The notes under the pieces were generated by a model. The model was not told where the DNA came from. It worked only from the letters and a program-made list of their open reading frames with translations, and made no database searches. From an uncultured Flavobacteriaceae bacterium (GTDB taxonomy: Bacteria; Bacteroidota; Bacteroidia; Flavobacteriales; Flavobacteriaceae), in NCBI GenBank assembly GCA_947500385.1, contig CANMSA010000014.1, positions 62,001 to 126,000 of the forward strand: DNA of 64,000 nucleotides, given 5' to 3'. The translations under genes were made by a program, and so were the position numbers. This document shows, piece by piece, positions 25,594-35,877 of this stretch. The stretch's first letter is position 1; every line of letters begins with the position of its first letter.

Positions 25594-25838
25594 CCACAGG
25601 CGACGACGTGTTTATATAAGTCATGAATCTTGGGAAAAACGGTATGGTCAATGTTGATTTCTCCAAAGGTCGGTTTTGCTTCTAATTGCTAAAACGCCTC
25701 GAAGTGCCTATAAATGCTGTTTGATCACATTCAATCAGAGGGGCTCTAAAAGAGGTAAAACTCCCTCACACAGAGGATAACCCTGCTTAGAGGGAGCAAA
25801 TTGAATGACCAATTCAAAATTTTAATACGGGGATGCCG

Positions 25839-28205
25839 TCACAGAATCTTGTCTGCTTTCTCATTTTTATCTCTCTTTTTACGCTTTGCGCTGTTACTTT
25901 TTCCACTTCCAAAACGGTATGCCAAACCTGCGTATACTGCGCGTGAATCTGTTTTAAACTGCCCTTCTTGAATAATCGTTCTAAAGGTTTCAAAGGCGAA
26001 TCGCTGCGTTCTAAAAATATCATTAAAGTTAAGGCTAAGTGTTCCCCTGCCCTTGGCAAAATTATACCGCGCACCAGCATTCATAAAGAAGTTGTCCTTG
26101 ATATCGTACTGCAAAATTCGTTGCCGACCACTGTAAAACGTAAAGAGTTGAAATGTAAGGCCTTTTAATGCTTTAAAACTGTTGTTCAGCTTGGCATTCA
26201 TTAAGGTATTGCTTACCGATACGCGTTCACCTTCTATAAAGCCTTTTTGAGTTCGTGAATACACATCATAGCTTCCATTTAGGCTCCACCATTCGGTAGG
26301 ACGGTAACTGACGGACAATTCTATCCCGTAGGCATCGTTGCTGTCAAAATTTTCATAATCAATGATCAGTACCGTTGGGTTGTTCGCATCAAAAAAACCT
26401 CTTCTATTGATTTCATCCCTTATTCTTCTATAGAAACTGCCAAAAGTTAGGGTTCCTTTGTTCAATGTTCTACTGTAGTTGATTTCTATCGAATTGGTGA
26501 ATTGCGGCACTAAACTGGGGTTTCCCGTTAGTATCACTTGCGGCGTGCTTAATTGTCGTATCGGATTAATTTGATTTAATGAAGGCCTGTCTATTCTTCT
26601 GCTAAAACTCAGCTGATAAGAATTTTTGCCCTCTTGCCGAGGACGGTATTTCAAAAATCCGGACGGGTAAATATTAAAGAGTTTGTCAGTAAAGACGAAG
26701 GGTGCCGCCGCAGCTTCGGTGAATTGCGTATCTACCTTGTAATTCTCTAACCGTATACCAAGGTTGTATTGCCATTTCGCCCGATTTTGGCTGAATGTAG
26801 TATACAACGAGTGGATATCGCGGTCATATCTAAAATTAGAATTATTGAAATCTGATCGATTGGTAACATAGATATTTTTGGTTCGGCGCAGCCGCGTTTC
26901 CAGACCTATTTACAAGGTGGCATTATCTGAAAATGGATAAACGTAATCTAGATTCAGGGTCGTATTAGTACGCGAATCATCAATGCGCTCATCATAATTT
27001 GCCAAGGGGGTGTTTCCATTAAAAACAAAATCATTCGCGGTGTCACTTTTTAGGGTGTTGTAATCTGCTTCCAGTTCGATGAAATGCCCTTCTTTTGAAA
27101 AGACATGTTTAAAATCTACATTATACGATGCATTCGTATGGTCCCTATAGGTCAAATCAAACTGATTAAAATTGGCCTCCGGAGCATTGGAAAATGTAAT
27201 GTTTCGATGTGCATCGAAAGCCGCATCAAGGATGTTTTGATTGGTATATATCGAAAGGGTATTTTGGTCATCGATCTCATAATCTACTCCAAATTTGAAC
27301 AGTTGGGAAGTACGGTCGGCAATACTTAAGATCGCTTGCCCTGTTTGCTCCACGGTTCTGTTGATAAAACCATTTGTAACTCCTTTCCCCAATCTATTGC
27401 CATAGCTGCCATAGAAATTGGTTTTCCCATTTCCATAATTTAAACTTAGGGAGTTATTGTACCGTGTGCGTTCCCCGTGGGTAAGCCCCATATTAATAGT
27501 GGTATTAAAACCCAAGCCGGTATTTTTTTTCAAGGTGATATTGATGATGCCGCTCATGCCTTCTGGGTTGTATTTTGCCGAGGGGTTGGTAATCAGCTCA
27601 ATGGTTTTTATGGAGGTAGCGGGTATTTGTTGTAACAGCTCCCTAGAGCTCATATTTGTAGGTTTACCATCTACCAATACCCGTACATTTTCATTGCCCC
27701 GTAATGATAAATCCCCGTCTTGGGTAATACTCACCGACGGGATGTTTCCTATAATGTCGCTTGCAGAAGCCCCTGCAGTAGTAAGATCTTTCCCAACATT
27801 TATGACTTTTCTGTCGATTTTTTGCTCAATGGTAGAACGTTCGGTAGTTACTTCAACCGCATTCAAAACCACTGCATCTTCGGACATATGTACCATACCT
27901 AAAGCCAGTGTTCTAACACTTTTGTTCAGCTGTATCTCTTTTACCACGGTCTTGTATCCTATAAATTGTGCCTCGAAGGTGTAGTTTCCGAAAGCTATTT
28001 TGGAAATAGAAAATTTACCTGCCTCATTCGTGATACTGCCTGTTGTTATGGCATCGCCGGCTTTGATAACAATGGTGGCGTAGGGAATGGGTTCTTGGGT
28101 GTTTTGATCTAGAACGGTACCCGTAATCTGGCTTTGGGCATACAATGTTTGGGATGCTAGCAGACCAAAGCATAACAGAAGTAGTTGGTAACTATAGTTT
28201 TTCAT
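25839..28205 (-). pseudogene. TonB-dependent receptor interrupted by one in-frame stop
   Basis: The ATG at 28205 starts a normal receptor of about 788 codons: signal peptide ending LYAQ, carboxypeptidase-regulatory-like domain (ITGTVLDQNTQEPIPYATIV), plug (GNIPSVSITQDGDLSLRGNE, VLVDGKPTNMSSRELL, ITNPSAKYNPEGMSGII) and barrel. A TAA at 26910-26912 cuts it after residue 431 (...YPFSDNATL). Translation continues in the same frame with IGLETRLRRTKNIYV... to the natural end KNEKADKIL, without a frameshift. Only one base change (CAA or GAA to TAA) is needed to restore it. Related in type to the receptor at 1605. A sequencing error is the main alternative. Confidence 0.85.
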
Positions 28206-28416
28206 TCGTTGCTGTTTTGAGACGAAGCTAGCCGTAGACGGAACACCCGTGGGCCGCTGCGTTCAGAAACCGCATGAAAGGTGTCAAAAACCGCGTGGGC
28301 AAAGACGAAGAAGATTGGCTTCGGAAAAGGCGTTTTGGTCATCGTTTAACGCCTATTCGTCTACCAGGAAAGGGTAGCTTTATAAAAGAGGTATCTTTAT
28401 TCTAAAATAGCAGTAA

Positions 28417-29478
28417 ATGTTGCAACACCTACAGGGGTTTTTAGAGGCATCAAGGTTCAAGTACCTGATTTTTGGGGTGCTCATTTTTGCATTTCCCGCA
28501 GCAGCCTCTAGTTGGTATTATGCCACTTACACCGAGCTTTTTATCACTTTTGGTATTCGCGTGCTATTACAAATGGTACTTGCTTATATCATTATCGAGT
28601 ACCTATTGACCTATTTGCTTAATAGGGGAAAGCCCAGGACTTTTGCCCTTGCCATGACCCTTACGTTATTGGCCTTTTATGTGGTTTGTAACCTTATTTT
28701 CATTTACTATTTAGAACCTACCTTTCCTACTACTTACACAAATTATGTCAAACGATTTACAGATGCTTCTTTCTTGGGCAGGCTGACGAATATCAGTGAA
28801 TTTATTTCAAAATCGCTCTACCTCTTGTACCCCACATTGCTGTTACTTGTATTGAAATTATATATTGAAAAGCAACGATTGTTACGACTGAACGAGCAAA
28901 AGAAAACAGCCGAATTGGTGGCATTGAAAAACCAGTTGAATCCGCATTTTCTCTTCAACACCTTGAATAATCTGTATGCTCTTGCGATCAAAAAATCGGA
29001 TGATACCCCAAAGGTGATTCAAAAACTTTCGGAAATTCTAGACTATATTTTATATCGGTGCAATGAGGAATTTGTTTCCCTTAACAAGGAAATTGAACTC
29101 ATAGAAAATTACCTGTCCTTGGAAAAAATAAGATATGAAGATAGGGTAAAGATCGCCTTTAGCAAAAATGTAACGGGGCATGAGAAAATTGCGCCTTTGC
29201 TGTTACTTACTTTTGTTGAGAATGCATTTAAACATGGGGTTGCAAATGAAATGAACCAGGCGAACATAAACATCCAAATCACCAAAAAAGGGGCGCAACT
29301 GCTTTTTGTCGTGGAGAATAGCAAACCAACAACCACGGTAAGAAAAGAAAAGAAACCATCGATAGGACTCACCAATATAAAACAGCAATTAGAGCTATTG
29401 TATCCCAAGGCGTATGATTTGATCATAGAAAATAACGCCAACTCGTTTTCGGCAAACCTTAAATTAGATATGCTATGA
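28417..29478 (+). CDS. LytS/YehU-type sensor histidine kinase
   Basis: 353 residues. Four hydrophobic helices occupy residues 15-160, without a separate sensor domain. A His_kinase domain follows with the phosphoacceptor H177 in NQLNPHFLFNTLNN, then LLLLTFVENAFKHG (N-box) and KPSIGLTNIKQQLELLYP. It overlaps the LytTR regulator by 4 bp. The pair faces away from the broken TonB receptor across a 211-bp divergent gap, so that receptor is a possible regulatory target. Confidence 0.93.
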   Translation: MLQHLQGFLEASRFKYLIFGVLIFAFPAAASSWYYATYTELFITFGIRVLLQMVLAYIIIEYLLTYLLNRGKPRTFALAMTLTLLAFYVVCNLIFIYYLEPTFPTTYTNYVKRFTDASFLGRLTNISEFISKSLYLLYPTLLLLVLKLYIEKQRLLRLNEQKKTAELVALKNQLNPHFLFNTLNNLYALAIKKSDDTPKVIQKLSEILDYILYRCNEEFVSLNKEIELIENYLSLEKIRYEDRVKIAFSKNVTGHEKIAPLLLLTFVENAFKHGVANEMNQANINIQITKKGAQLLFVVENSKPTTTVRKEKKPSIGLTNIKQQLELLYPKAYDLIIENNANSFSANLKLDML

Positions 29479-30191
29479 GTTATAAGTGCCTTATTATCGA
29501 TGATGAACCCTTGGCAAGGGAGTTGTTGGAGACCTACTTGCAAAAAATACCCAATTTTGAGCTGGTGAACTCCTGCTCAAGTGCCATGGAGGCTATGGCG
29601 TTAATGAGTTCGGAGCGTATAGATCTATTGTTTTTAGATATTGAAATGCCTGTTCTAAAAGGCACCGATTTCTTTAAAAACCTAGTGCGCAAACCCGAGG
29701 TGATTTTTACGACTGCTTACCGCGATTATGCGGTAGATGGCTTTGAATTGAATGCGCTCGATTATCTGTTAAAGCCTATTTTTTTTGAACGCTTTTTCCA
29801 AGCAATACAGAAGTTTTTAAAACAAATACAGAAAGCTGAGAGACCGTACTTCAACGAAATGGCCACTACTAAAGATGATTACCTTTTTGTGAACAAATCG
29901 AAGAAACAGATCAAGGTGGTCTTGGACTCAATACTATATGTTGAAAGCCTAAAAGATTATATTAAAATACATTTGAAAGAAGGGGAGCCGTTACTGGTAA
30001 AAGAGGGTATTTCTGTTTTTGAAAAACGCTTAGATGATCGGTTTGTTCGCTTGCACCGATCCTATATTATAAACAGTCAAAAAATTACCGCCTACACGAA
30101 AAATGATGTGGAAATCGGGCGGATGGAAATACCCATCGGAAACAACTACAAAGATAACTTACTGCCTTTTTTAAAATCAATAAACTCTTAA
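29475..30191 (+). CDS. LytTR-family response regulator
   Basis: 238 residues. Receiver domain with DDEPLARELL, phosphoacceptor D55 in LLFLDIEMPVLKG and KPIFFERF; then a LytTR DNA-binding domain (about 130-236) with DSILYVESLKDYIKIHL, FVRLHRSYIINSQKI and IPIGNNYKDNL. It forms a two-component system with the overlapping kinase. LytTR proteins bind tandem direct repeats; none was confirmed by eye. Confidence 0.94.
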   Translation: MSYKCLIIDDEPLARELLETYLQKIPNFELVNSCSSAMEAMALMSSERIDLLFLDIEMPVLKGTDFFKNLVRKPEVIFTTAYRDYAVDGFELNALDYLLKPIFFERFFQAIQKFLKQIQKAERPYFNEMATTKDDYLFVNKSKKQIKVVLDSILYVESLKDYIKIHLKEGEPLLVKEGISVFEKRLDDRFVRLHRSYIINSQKITAYTKNDVEIGRMEIPIGNNYKDNLLPFLKSINS

Positions 30192-30506
30192 ATGTGATCC
30201 CTTTGCTTTTTACGCCGAACGTGCTATAAATGGGGGCCTTTTCCCAGCCAATCCAATTGTAAGTTACTGCTAAAAGGTAATAATTTGCGGGCTTTAAATG
30301 GGGATTCGGCCCTTATGAAGCACGGCAGCAGTATACCAAAAAAAGGAGCTGGGGTCCTGATTCATACATGGTCCTAATAAGGAATTCGAGGCATATTAGA
30401 TCAAAGTATCAAGACAGTCAATGATAAAATTATAATAATCAATGGCATTTGGTTGAAAAAGACACTTTATTTTCTTAGATTTCTTTTTATTATACAATTA
30501 CAGATT
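30192..30506. other. Intergenic, nothing recognised
   Basis: 315 bp between the LytTR gene and a small cytoplasmic gene. Reading frames are short and lack coding character. No strong hairpin-plus-T-run was seen. Confidence 0.4.
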
Positions 30507-30734
30507 ATGGATATCATTAATGAAGCATTGGCATTTGAGAAGGCAAAAATGAGCAATATGTCAACAAGCGACAGGGTAGTTGCTTCAAGAGAAGCAAAAC
30601 GCCTCATATTAGCATTGAACGAATTATACAAGCAGTCCAAAGACGCAAGTCTTATGGATATTATGAAACGATTGACCGTAAAGAAAAAGAAAATCGAGAA
30701 ACGCCTAAAGGGAAGGCAAGACCCCGCTTTTTAA
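30507..30734 (+). CDS. Small helical basic protein, unknown
   Basis: 75 residues from ATG 30507 (MDIINEALAFEKAKM...). The frame is open to a TTG at 30453, whose extra residues would form a hydrophobic tail that looks artefactual. The protein is highly helical, with ASREAKRLILALNELYKQSKD and a very lysine-rich end KKKKIEKRLKGR. Such small proteins in flavobacteria are usually uncharacterised; nucleic-acid binding is possible from charge alone. Confidence 0.55.
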   Translation: MDIINEALAFEKAKMSNMSTSDRVVASREAKRLILALNELYKQSKDASLMDIMKRLTVKKKKIEKRLKGRQDPAF

Positions 30735-30892
30735 AATCTACTGAACACCGAAAATAGCATTCCACTACATATTAAGAGTATTTCTTTCCCTGGCAATTCT
30801 TACCGCATTTAGGAATAGGGCGTACGGGGCATTTAAAGGCCTGGGGTTATGACTAACTCAGGGTTTCTTTGACCATTATTGGGAGTTTACCG

Positions 30893-31429
30893 CTACTCGC
30901 AAACAGCTTGCGTACGTTTATTTTTCCATTGAATCCAGTACTCTTGCAGGCCTTCGGGAGTGGTTTTAAGTGCGCTGATATCCAGCGAATGCCCTTTCAT
31001 TAATAAAGCACGTAGCTCAGCTTTTCTTCTTATTAAGGCGGGGGCATGATTCCACCCACCCACATGATCAAAAGAAGTATAAGCTTGGCACTTTTCATCG
31101 ACCTCGACGAAGGGGATTTCAAGGGAGTAAACTACTTTTCCCGAGCCCATACCCGCTGTAGACATGCTAATGTTCGAAAAAGCTACTTTACAATAGTGTT
31201 CTTGGTCATATAACTCCTTTAACTTGTCCCCGACCCTGCCAGCCATTTTGTTTGAAAATTGATGGGCTATATCGGCACCGTCAACAAATTCGGGCCCTTT
31301 ATAGGTGCCTTCGCAACCGTTTTCCGAGCAGTTGATTTGGTAATCATTTTGAAGGGTAGTCTTGTTCTTAGATGTACAGAACAAAGTAGAAACGATGGTG
31401 ATTGCGAAGAGGACTAAAAACGTTTTCAT
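30893..31429 (-). CDS. Secreted cysteine-containing protein, unknown
   Basis: 178 residues. A signal sequence MKTFLVLFAITIVSTLFC (possible lipobox TLFC) precedes a mature part with several cysteines (INCSENGCEG, HYCKVAF, EKCQAY, AVCE), suggesting disulfides outside the cytoplasm. SGKVVYSLEIPFVEVDEKC and TSFDHVGGWNHAPALIRRKAEL are the most distinctive stretches. No family recognised. Transcribed toward the small gene at 30507. Confidence 0.65.
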   Translation of the reverse strand: MKTFLVLFAITIVSTLFCTSKNKTTLQNDYQINCSENGCEGTYKGPEFVDGADIAHQFSNKMAGRVGDKLKELYDQEHYCKVAFSNISMSTAGMGSGKVVYSLEIPFVEVDEKCQAYTSFDHVGGWNHAPALIRRKAELRALLMKGHSLDISALKTTPEGLQEYWIQWKNKRTQAVCE

Positions 31430-31597
31430 GTGTATGGATGGTTTAAGCTCCCGATTTGTGGTACAATGTTTTGATTTATAGGATTATAACCAGGTTTTTT
31501 TATCAAAAAACGCATATTCAATAGACAGGACTACAAATCAAATAGCGCGCAACTTGTTTAAAAAATAGATTTGAGGCAGAAACAAAAATCTTACATT

Positions 31598-32875
31598 ATG
31601 AAAACAAAGAAATCAAATCTTAAACAAAAAGAAAACCGCCGGGGCTTTAAAAGAGCTTCTTTTATCTGTGCCGTCGTGGCTTTTACGATTTTTTCCTGTC
31701 AGAAGGAGAACGAGCTAAACTCCAGTGAAGAGGCATTGGTGACCGATACCACCTTAGATTTTCAACAGCAACGGGAAGAAGAATTCGTTCAAAATTTCGT
31801 AAATGTTTTTGGAGTATTCTCAAGACAAGAGGAATTATTGACCGAAATAGGTGCCGCTGATGAACCGTTGTTACTAGATCATATTTTGGACGTATTGGGC
31901 AAGGAATCGGGAACGTCAAGCAAAATGAATCGCTTGGCGCTATTTAATGAAGAATTGACCAAGGAAACAAATGGGATGGAGCGTACCGATGTACTGTTCG
32001 ATCTAGGCGCTTCCGGGGAAATTGATATTGAAAATATGCTGTTTGCATTTTTGCCCGTGGGCGACGAGGACCCGTATATTGCCTATGATATTAATGGGAA
32101 TCGACTCGGGGTACAGGAGACTGAAACAGAAAAATCAGTACTGTTTTTTGATCGTTACGGATGGCACAGTTACTTAAATGAGATGGATGCCATCAACAAG
32201 GCCTATGTTTCCGAAGGAGCGTTGGATACAGAAGTGTATGCAAAGGTGAAGGCTTGGCAAGACATGACGGAAGACCAGATAGAGGCCAGTTTAAAGGCAG
32301 AAATGGGTAGAACTGCAGAAAAAAATACGGCAGATATCCTTAGTATCGGAAAGGTAAAAGCAAAAAAATTAAGAGGCGGAAATAGAAGGCCTGAAGTATA
32401 TGCCGTAATTACGGGGGTCGACGACAACCAAAAGGCGATGGCCATAAACGTTCCGCTAAAATACATCAAGGCCGAAAACGTGTACAACTTTCCAGTGGGA
32501 GGCATTAATAGAAAAAATGGTGTCACATTGGCAAAATGGAGCGATTTCGATATTGAAACGGTGAATGTGATTTTCTTTGAAAGAAACCGGAAGGCCGGAT
32601 TTTTTAGACAAGTAATCAATTTCGTAAAAGGACTCTTGGGAATCCTAAAGAAGTTTGAACTATTCCAAGGAACCATATTTAACAATGCAGAAGCCTTTGT
32701 GGCGGAGCTGGACAAAGTAGTGCCAACCGCCAGGAAAGACGATTTATTGGATATGTTCCGAATCAATTCAAAGGCCGGGAAACCTAAGACAAAGGGGCAA
32801 CCGTTCCCTCGAAAAGCAGTGAAGTTGGGAACCAAAAAGAACATGGAAGTAACCTTCCTGAACAGGAAGGTTTAA
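31598..32875 (+). CDS. Large predicted lipoprotein, unknown
   Basis: 425 residues from ATG 31598; the frame opens 27 bp earlier with a TTG. The basic N-region (KTKKSNLKQKENRRGFKRAS) and hydrophobic core end in lipobox TIFSC. The mature protein is acidic at first (EEALVTDTTLDFQQQREEEF), mentions no known catalytic motif, and ends basic (KAGKPKTKGQPFPRKAVKLG). NNAEAFVAELDKVVPTARKDDLLDMF is helical. A strong terminator follows directly, so it is a transcription unit by itself. Confidence 0.65.
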   Translation: MKTKKSNLKQKENRRGFKRASFICAVVAFTIFSCQKENELNSSEEALVTDTTLDFQQQREEEFVQNFVNVFGVFSRQEELLTEIGAADEPLLLDHILDVLGKESGTSSKMNRLALFNEELTKETNGMERTDVLFDLGASGEIDIENMLFAFLPVGDEDPYIAYDINGNRLGVQETETEKSVLFFDRYGWHSYLNEMDAINKAYVSEGALDTEVYAKVKAWQDMTEDQIEASLKAEMGRTAEKNTADILSIGKVKAKKLRGGNRRPEVYAVITGVDDNQKAMAINVPLKYIKAENVYNFPVGGINRKNGVTLAKWSDFDIETVNVIFFERNRKAGFFRQVINFVKGLLGILKKFELFQGTIFNNAEAFVAELDKVVPTARKDDLLDMFRINSKAGKPKTKGQPFPRKAVKLGTKKNMEVTFLNRKV

Positions 32876-32901
32876 TTCATGTAGTTTGCAGTTTTAAGGT
32901 T

Positions 32902-32934
32902 AAAAGCGGTAGGGGGGGACCTACCGCTTTTTTT
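32902..32934 (+). terminator. Rho-independent terminator
   Basis: 12-bp stem AAAAGCGGTAGG / CCTACCGCTTTT with a G-rich 6-nt loop and a T-run, 26 bp after the lipoprotein stop. Confidence 0.88.
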
Positions 32935-32983
32935 GTAGAAGCAAGTAGTTTCCTTCTATCGGGTCAAAATAGCCAAATCGCTT

Positions 32984-33580
32984 TCAACGAATCTCTTTTT
33001 TAAACCGTTGTATGTCCTCATAACGTGCTATTTCCAAAATATCCAACAAAGGCAGCCACCCTAGTTTGCCTTTTTTATAATAGTGGATGAAGAGCTCCCT
33101 AAAGTGACTCAGACGATTTGTTTCCGTCTGCAAAAAATGACAGCTTACCGTACTGCCATTGAACAGCGCCAATGATAACGTATTATTCAATCCGCTAGAT
33201 TTCATAGGAGTTAAAAAAGATGAAGAAGAGTTCATAAAACTGCCTTTGATATCAAAGCCGTCCAACACTATTTTCTGAATTTGTGATAACGAATACACCG
33301 TATCTTCAATGGCGATATGGGTCTGTTCAAAGATCAAGGCACCCTTAAATTCTCCAATTGCTTTTTCAGTACGGAAAAAATTAGCTATTCCTAGTACCGC
33401 GAAGCAGCCGATAAAAAGAAACCAAAACAGGATGCTAAATGTATACAAATCGTAGCCGAAGGCGTGTTCTAGAAACGTCAAGAACAGGGCAATTGCACCT
33501 AAGACCAGTAGAATAAGGTATTCATTGGGAATATGTATCCCCGGCTTTTTTACAAAAATCGGCAAAGATTTTGGAGTCAT
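32984..33580 (-). CDS. Small membrane protein with PH-like cytoplasmic region, unknown
   Basis: 198 residues from ATG at 33578-33580; a TTG 27 bp upstream is the alternative. Two hydrophobic helices (YLILLVLGAIALFLTFLEHA and LFWFLFIGCFAVLGIANFF) are followed by a soluble part with short strands, IEDTVYSLSQIQKIVLDGFD, and a C-terminal helix. The two-helix plus beta-strand order resembles bacterial PH-domain membrane proteins, but I cannot confirm it. Confidence 0.6.
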   Translation of the reverse strand: MTPKSLPIFVKKPGIHIPNEYLILLVLGAIALFLTFLEHAFGYDLYTFSILFWFLFIGCFAVLGIANFFRTEKAIGEFKGALIFEQTHIAIEDTVYSLSQIQKIVLDGFDIKGSFMNSSSSFLTPMKSSGLNNTLSLALFNGSTVSCHFLQTETNRLSHFRELFIHYYKKGKLGWLPLLDILEIARYEDIQRFKKEIR

Positions 33581-33642
33581 TTTACATATTGGCACTTGAT
33601 CGTACAAGGCAAAAATAGATGTTCTTGATCAAAGTGGCCCAA

Positions 33643-34164
33643 TTATTTCGGCTGCGTCACCCCATTGGTGTCTGCGTTCCGATATTCCACTTCCTCCGTA
33701 TTCGTATTGGCATCGACCATGAATTTCCAAAGTGCATCCTCCATCTTGAGAATGGTAGAGAGCTTGCCATGGGTTTTGGTTTCCGAGCCATCCGGTTGAA
33801 AATATGTCAACTCGTAAAACCCATTGTCTAGAATTTTTTCACCAAGATCTTCTCTATTGGTAATTTTAAAAACAAGCCGCATCGTTTGCCCGTTCTTTTC
33901 AACCTGCTTAAAAAACTTGGAAAAGTAGTTTTGGATGGTTTGGTTCCCGTGAATTGAATTGGGATTCGATTGATCGTACAAATTCAGGAGCACGGCATCT
34001 TTTACATACAATTGTTCAAGAATCCCGGCATCTAGTTCAAGATAGGCCTTTGAGAAGTTTTCGTAGATGTTGTTCGGGGTATTGGCGGTTCGCTGTGCAT
34101 GAACCGTGCCTGCGGTTACGAACACAAAAATGACCAAAAACAAGGGGTAGAATGCGTTTTTCAT
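33643..34164 (-). CDS. Secreted NTF2/SnoaL-like protein
   Basis: 173 residues from ATG at 34162-34164, which gives a clean signal peptide ending TVHAQ; the longer open frame from 34341 runs through an AT-rich leader. The mature part IYENFSKAYLELDAGILEQLYVKDAVLLNLYDQ, IHGNQTIQNYFSKFF and a closing beta-sheet (HGKLSTILKMEDALWKFMVDAN) match the NTF2-like/DUF4440 fold, a small barrel used as an enzyme or ligand-binding domain. Function unknown. The upstream leader contains long A and T runs. Confidence 0.75.
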   Translation of the reverse strand: MKNAFYPLFLVIFVFVTAGTVHAQRTANTPNNIYENFSKAYLELDAGILEQLYVKDAVLLNLYDQSNPNSIHGNQTIQNYFSKFFKQVEKNGQTMRLVFKITNREDLGEKILDNGFYELTYFQPDGSETKTHGKLSTILKMEDALWKFMVDANTNTEEVEYRNADTNGVTQPK

Positions 34165-34428
34165 GGTTTTCCATTTTTTGATTTCACACTTCTTGGGAAA
34201 GCTATTTGAAAGGTACAATTTTTCTTTTAGGGCGTCCCATACGGAGGGTTTTAACGAAATCAAAAAAAAAAATTCAAAAAAAAATGTCCCCAAAAAAAAG
34301 AGGTTCGGATATATGGGAACACACATGAGCAACGAACACATAAAAAGTACTGATTTCCTGCGCTCCTTTTAAAGAGTTTGAGGTTGACGTACTTGGTATG
34401 TGAAGTATGAATCAAATAAAGAGAACAT

Positions 34429-34632
34429 ATGAAACTGGGGCAACACCTTTTTAAAAAGGATCAGCCAATATGGGGGAAACCACTTATTGCCTATGATCCA
34501 GAGCGAATGAATCAGGTATTTTCAGAAATCCCTACAGCTGAAAACACCCAAGAACTTCCAACATTTCTACCAAGCAAGCCGTGCGATATCTCCTTGGAAA
34601 CCGAGTTGTATTTAATGCTCCACTCGAAATAG
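34429..34632 (+). CDS. Small cytoplasmic protein, first gene of an envelope operon
   Basis: 67 residues (MKLGQHLFKKDQPIWGKPLI...). No membrane segment, no motif known to me; one cysteine near the end (SKPCDISLE). It is 6 bp upstream of the next gene and in the same direction, preceded by a purine-rich AAAGAG, so it looks translated. Coding status rests on context more than on similarity. Confidence 0.5.
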   Translation: MKLGQHLFKKDQPIWGKPLIAYDPERMNQVFSEIPTAENTQELPTFLPSKPCDISLETELYLMLHSK

Positions 34633-34638
34633 GTCGTT

Positions 34639-35856
34639 ATGGTATTTTCAGATCAGGAATTAAAAAGCATGGCCTATCGGTCGGTGCATCTTGGTATCGA
34701 ACCGCGTGCGGATTACATTTTGGACGAAAAGAAGATTCTGAACGGGTATAAATCAAAAAAGTACTCTTTGAACGAGCAGATAGGGGTGCTCGGAGAATCA
34801 TTGGCGGACAATATCCGTAAGATGGAAATTATTCGGGGGAAACTTTCAAAAGAGGTCGTAACCCGCGCCCGGCAAAGTTCGGAGATTATCCAGGAAGAGA
34901 TAGATGCGTTAAAAGGACAGATACAGCAGCAGAAAACGGGTATCAAAGAACATATCCGTAGGTGCCAGTTAAATGGGGACACGCTCGATTGTCCTTACAA
35001 TATGGATGAAATTGCTACCATTGAAGATTTTGAGCCAAAACAAGAAACTCCTCTTCCAGAAGTAAAAAAAGGCCCCAAAAGAATTCCCTTTTGGGCGCTC
35101 TACTTGGTGGAAGTGCTATTTATTTTCGGAGAGGGGATCTTGTTTTATAATATTTTAATGGAGACCCATGATCTGCCTGTTATTATTTTGCGCAGTATCT
35201 TTTTTATCCCCATTGTTTTTGCCGCTAGTTTTTTAACATCAAGAAAGATATCCCTTCGTTGGGTGTGGCTTCCTATCATGCTCATTTCCGGAGTCTATGC
35301 GATTCTCGGTTTTACGGTATTCGAATGGTTCCTGGAATCACAGGCCTTAGATGAAACCCTCACTTTTTCGGCCTTCTTTATCAAAAACGGCTTCCTTATA
35401 TTAGGCGCTTTGATGATGGTTACCTTAGCGCTATTTCTCACCAATGCCGTTAAAAGTATTTACAACCACCAAGAGCGGAAAAATCGTAAAAAGGACAAAA
35501 AGAGGCAGCCTGAACCCCTTCCGGAGCCTAACGAAAAAACACCCCAACAAGGAGATCTCGACCTGAAGTTGTTGGCCTTAAAAGGCTCCTATAAAAAACT
35601 TCGAAAACTAGAGGAAAAGCTAACTAACTCGCAGGAGGCCGGTAAAGACGAGTTCAAACGTATCCTCGGGGATGTTTCCGTATTGGAAAGCAAAACCGAG
35701 GAATTGTCGGCCCAAATCGGATCTTTTTCGAAGGAATTGGACACCTTGGAAACGAACTCGAGGGAAGAATTGGGGAAGTACCGAGAGCACTTTGAAAACT
35801 ACAGCAACGGCAGGCGCCCCATTCAATGGAAAGGGTATGACTTCAGCCGAATTTAA
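34639..35856 (+). CDS. Coiled-coil membrane protein, unknown
   Basis: 405 residues: an N-terminal helical domain with coiled coil (about 35-115), four hydrophobic helices (about 150-275), and a second coiled coil (about 320-390, KLRKLEEKLTN...VLESKTEELSAQIGSFSKELD). There is no signal peptide; both coiled coils are probably cytoplasmic. CQLNGDTLDCPYNMDE carries two cysteines. It is second in a five-gene operon that ends with a penicillin-binding protein, so a structural role around the cell envelope is a reasonable guess. Confidence 0.65.
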   Translation: MVFSDQELKSMAYRSVHLGIEPRADYILDEKKILNGYKSKKYSLNEQIGVLGESLADNIRKMEIIRGKLSKEVVTRARQSSEIIQEEIDALKGQIQQQKTGIKEHIRRCQLNGDTLDCPYNMDEIATIEDFEPKQETPLPEVKKGPKRIPFWALYLVEVLFIFGEGILFYNILMETHDLPVIILRSIFFIPIVFAASFLTSRKISLRWVWLPIMLISGVYAILGFTVFEWFLESQALDETLTFSAFFIKNGFLILGALMMVTLALFLTNAVKSIYNHQERKNRKKDKKRQPEPLPEPNEKTPQQGDLDLKLLALKGSYKKLRKLEEKLTNSQEAGKDEFKRILGDVSVLESKTEELSAQIGSFSKELDTLETNSREELGKYREHFENYSNGRRPIQWKGYDFSRI

Positions 35857-35877
35857 CAGATACTAAAAGCACAGTAG

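Noticed and set aside
26910-26912. Recoded stop (readthrough or selenocysteine/pyrrolysine)
   Set aside because: The codon is TAA and nothing nearby suggests a recoding element; mutation or base-call error is simpler.
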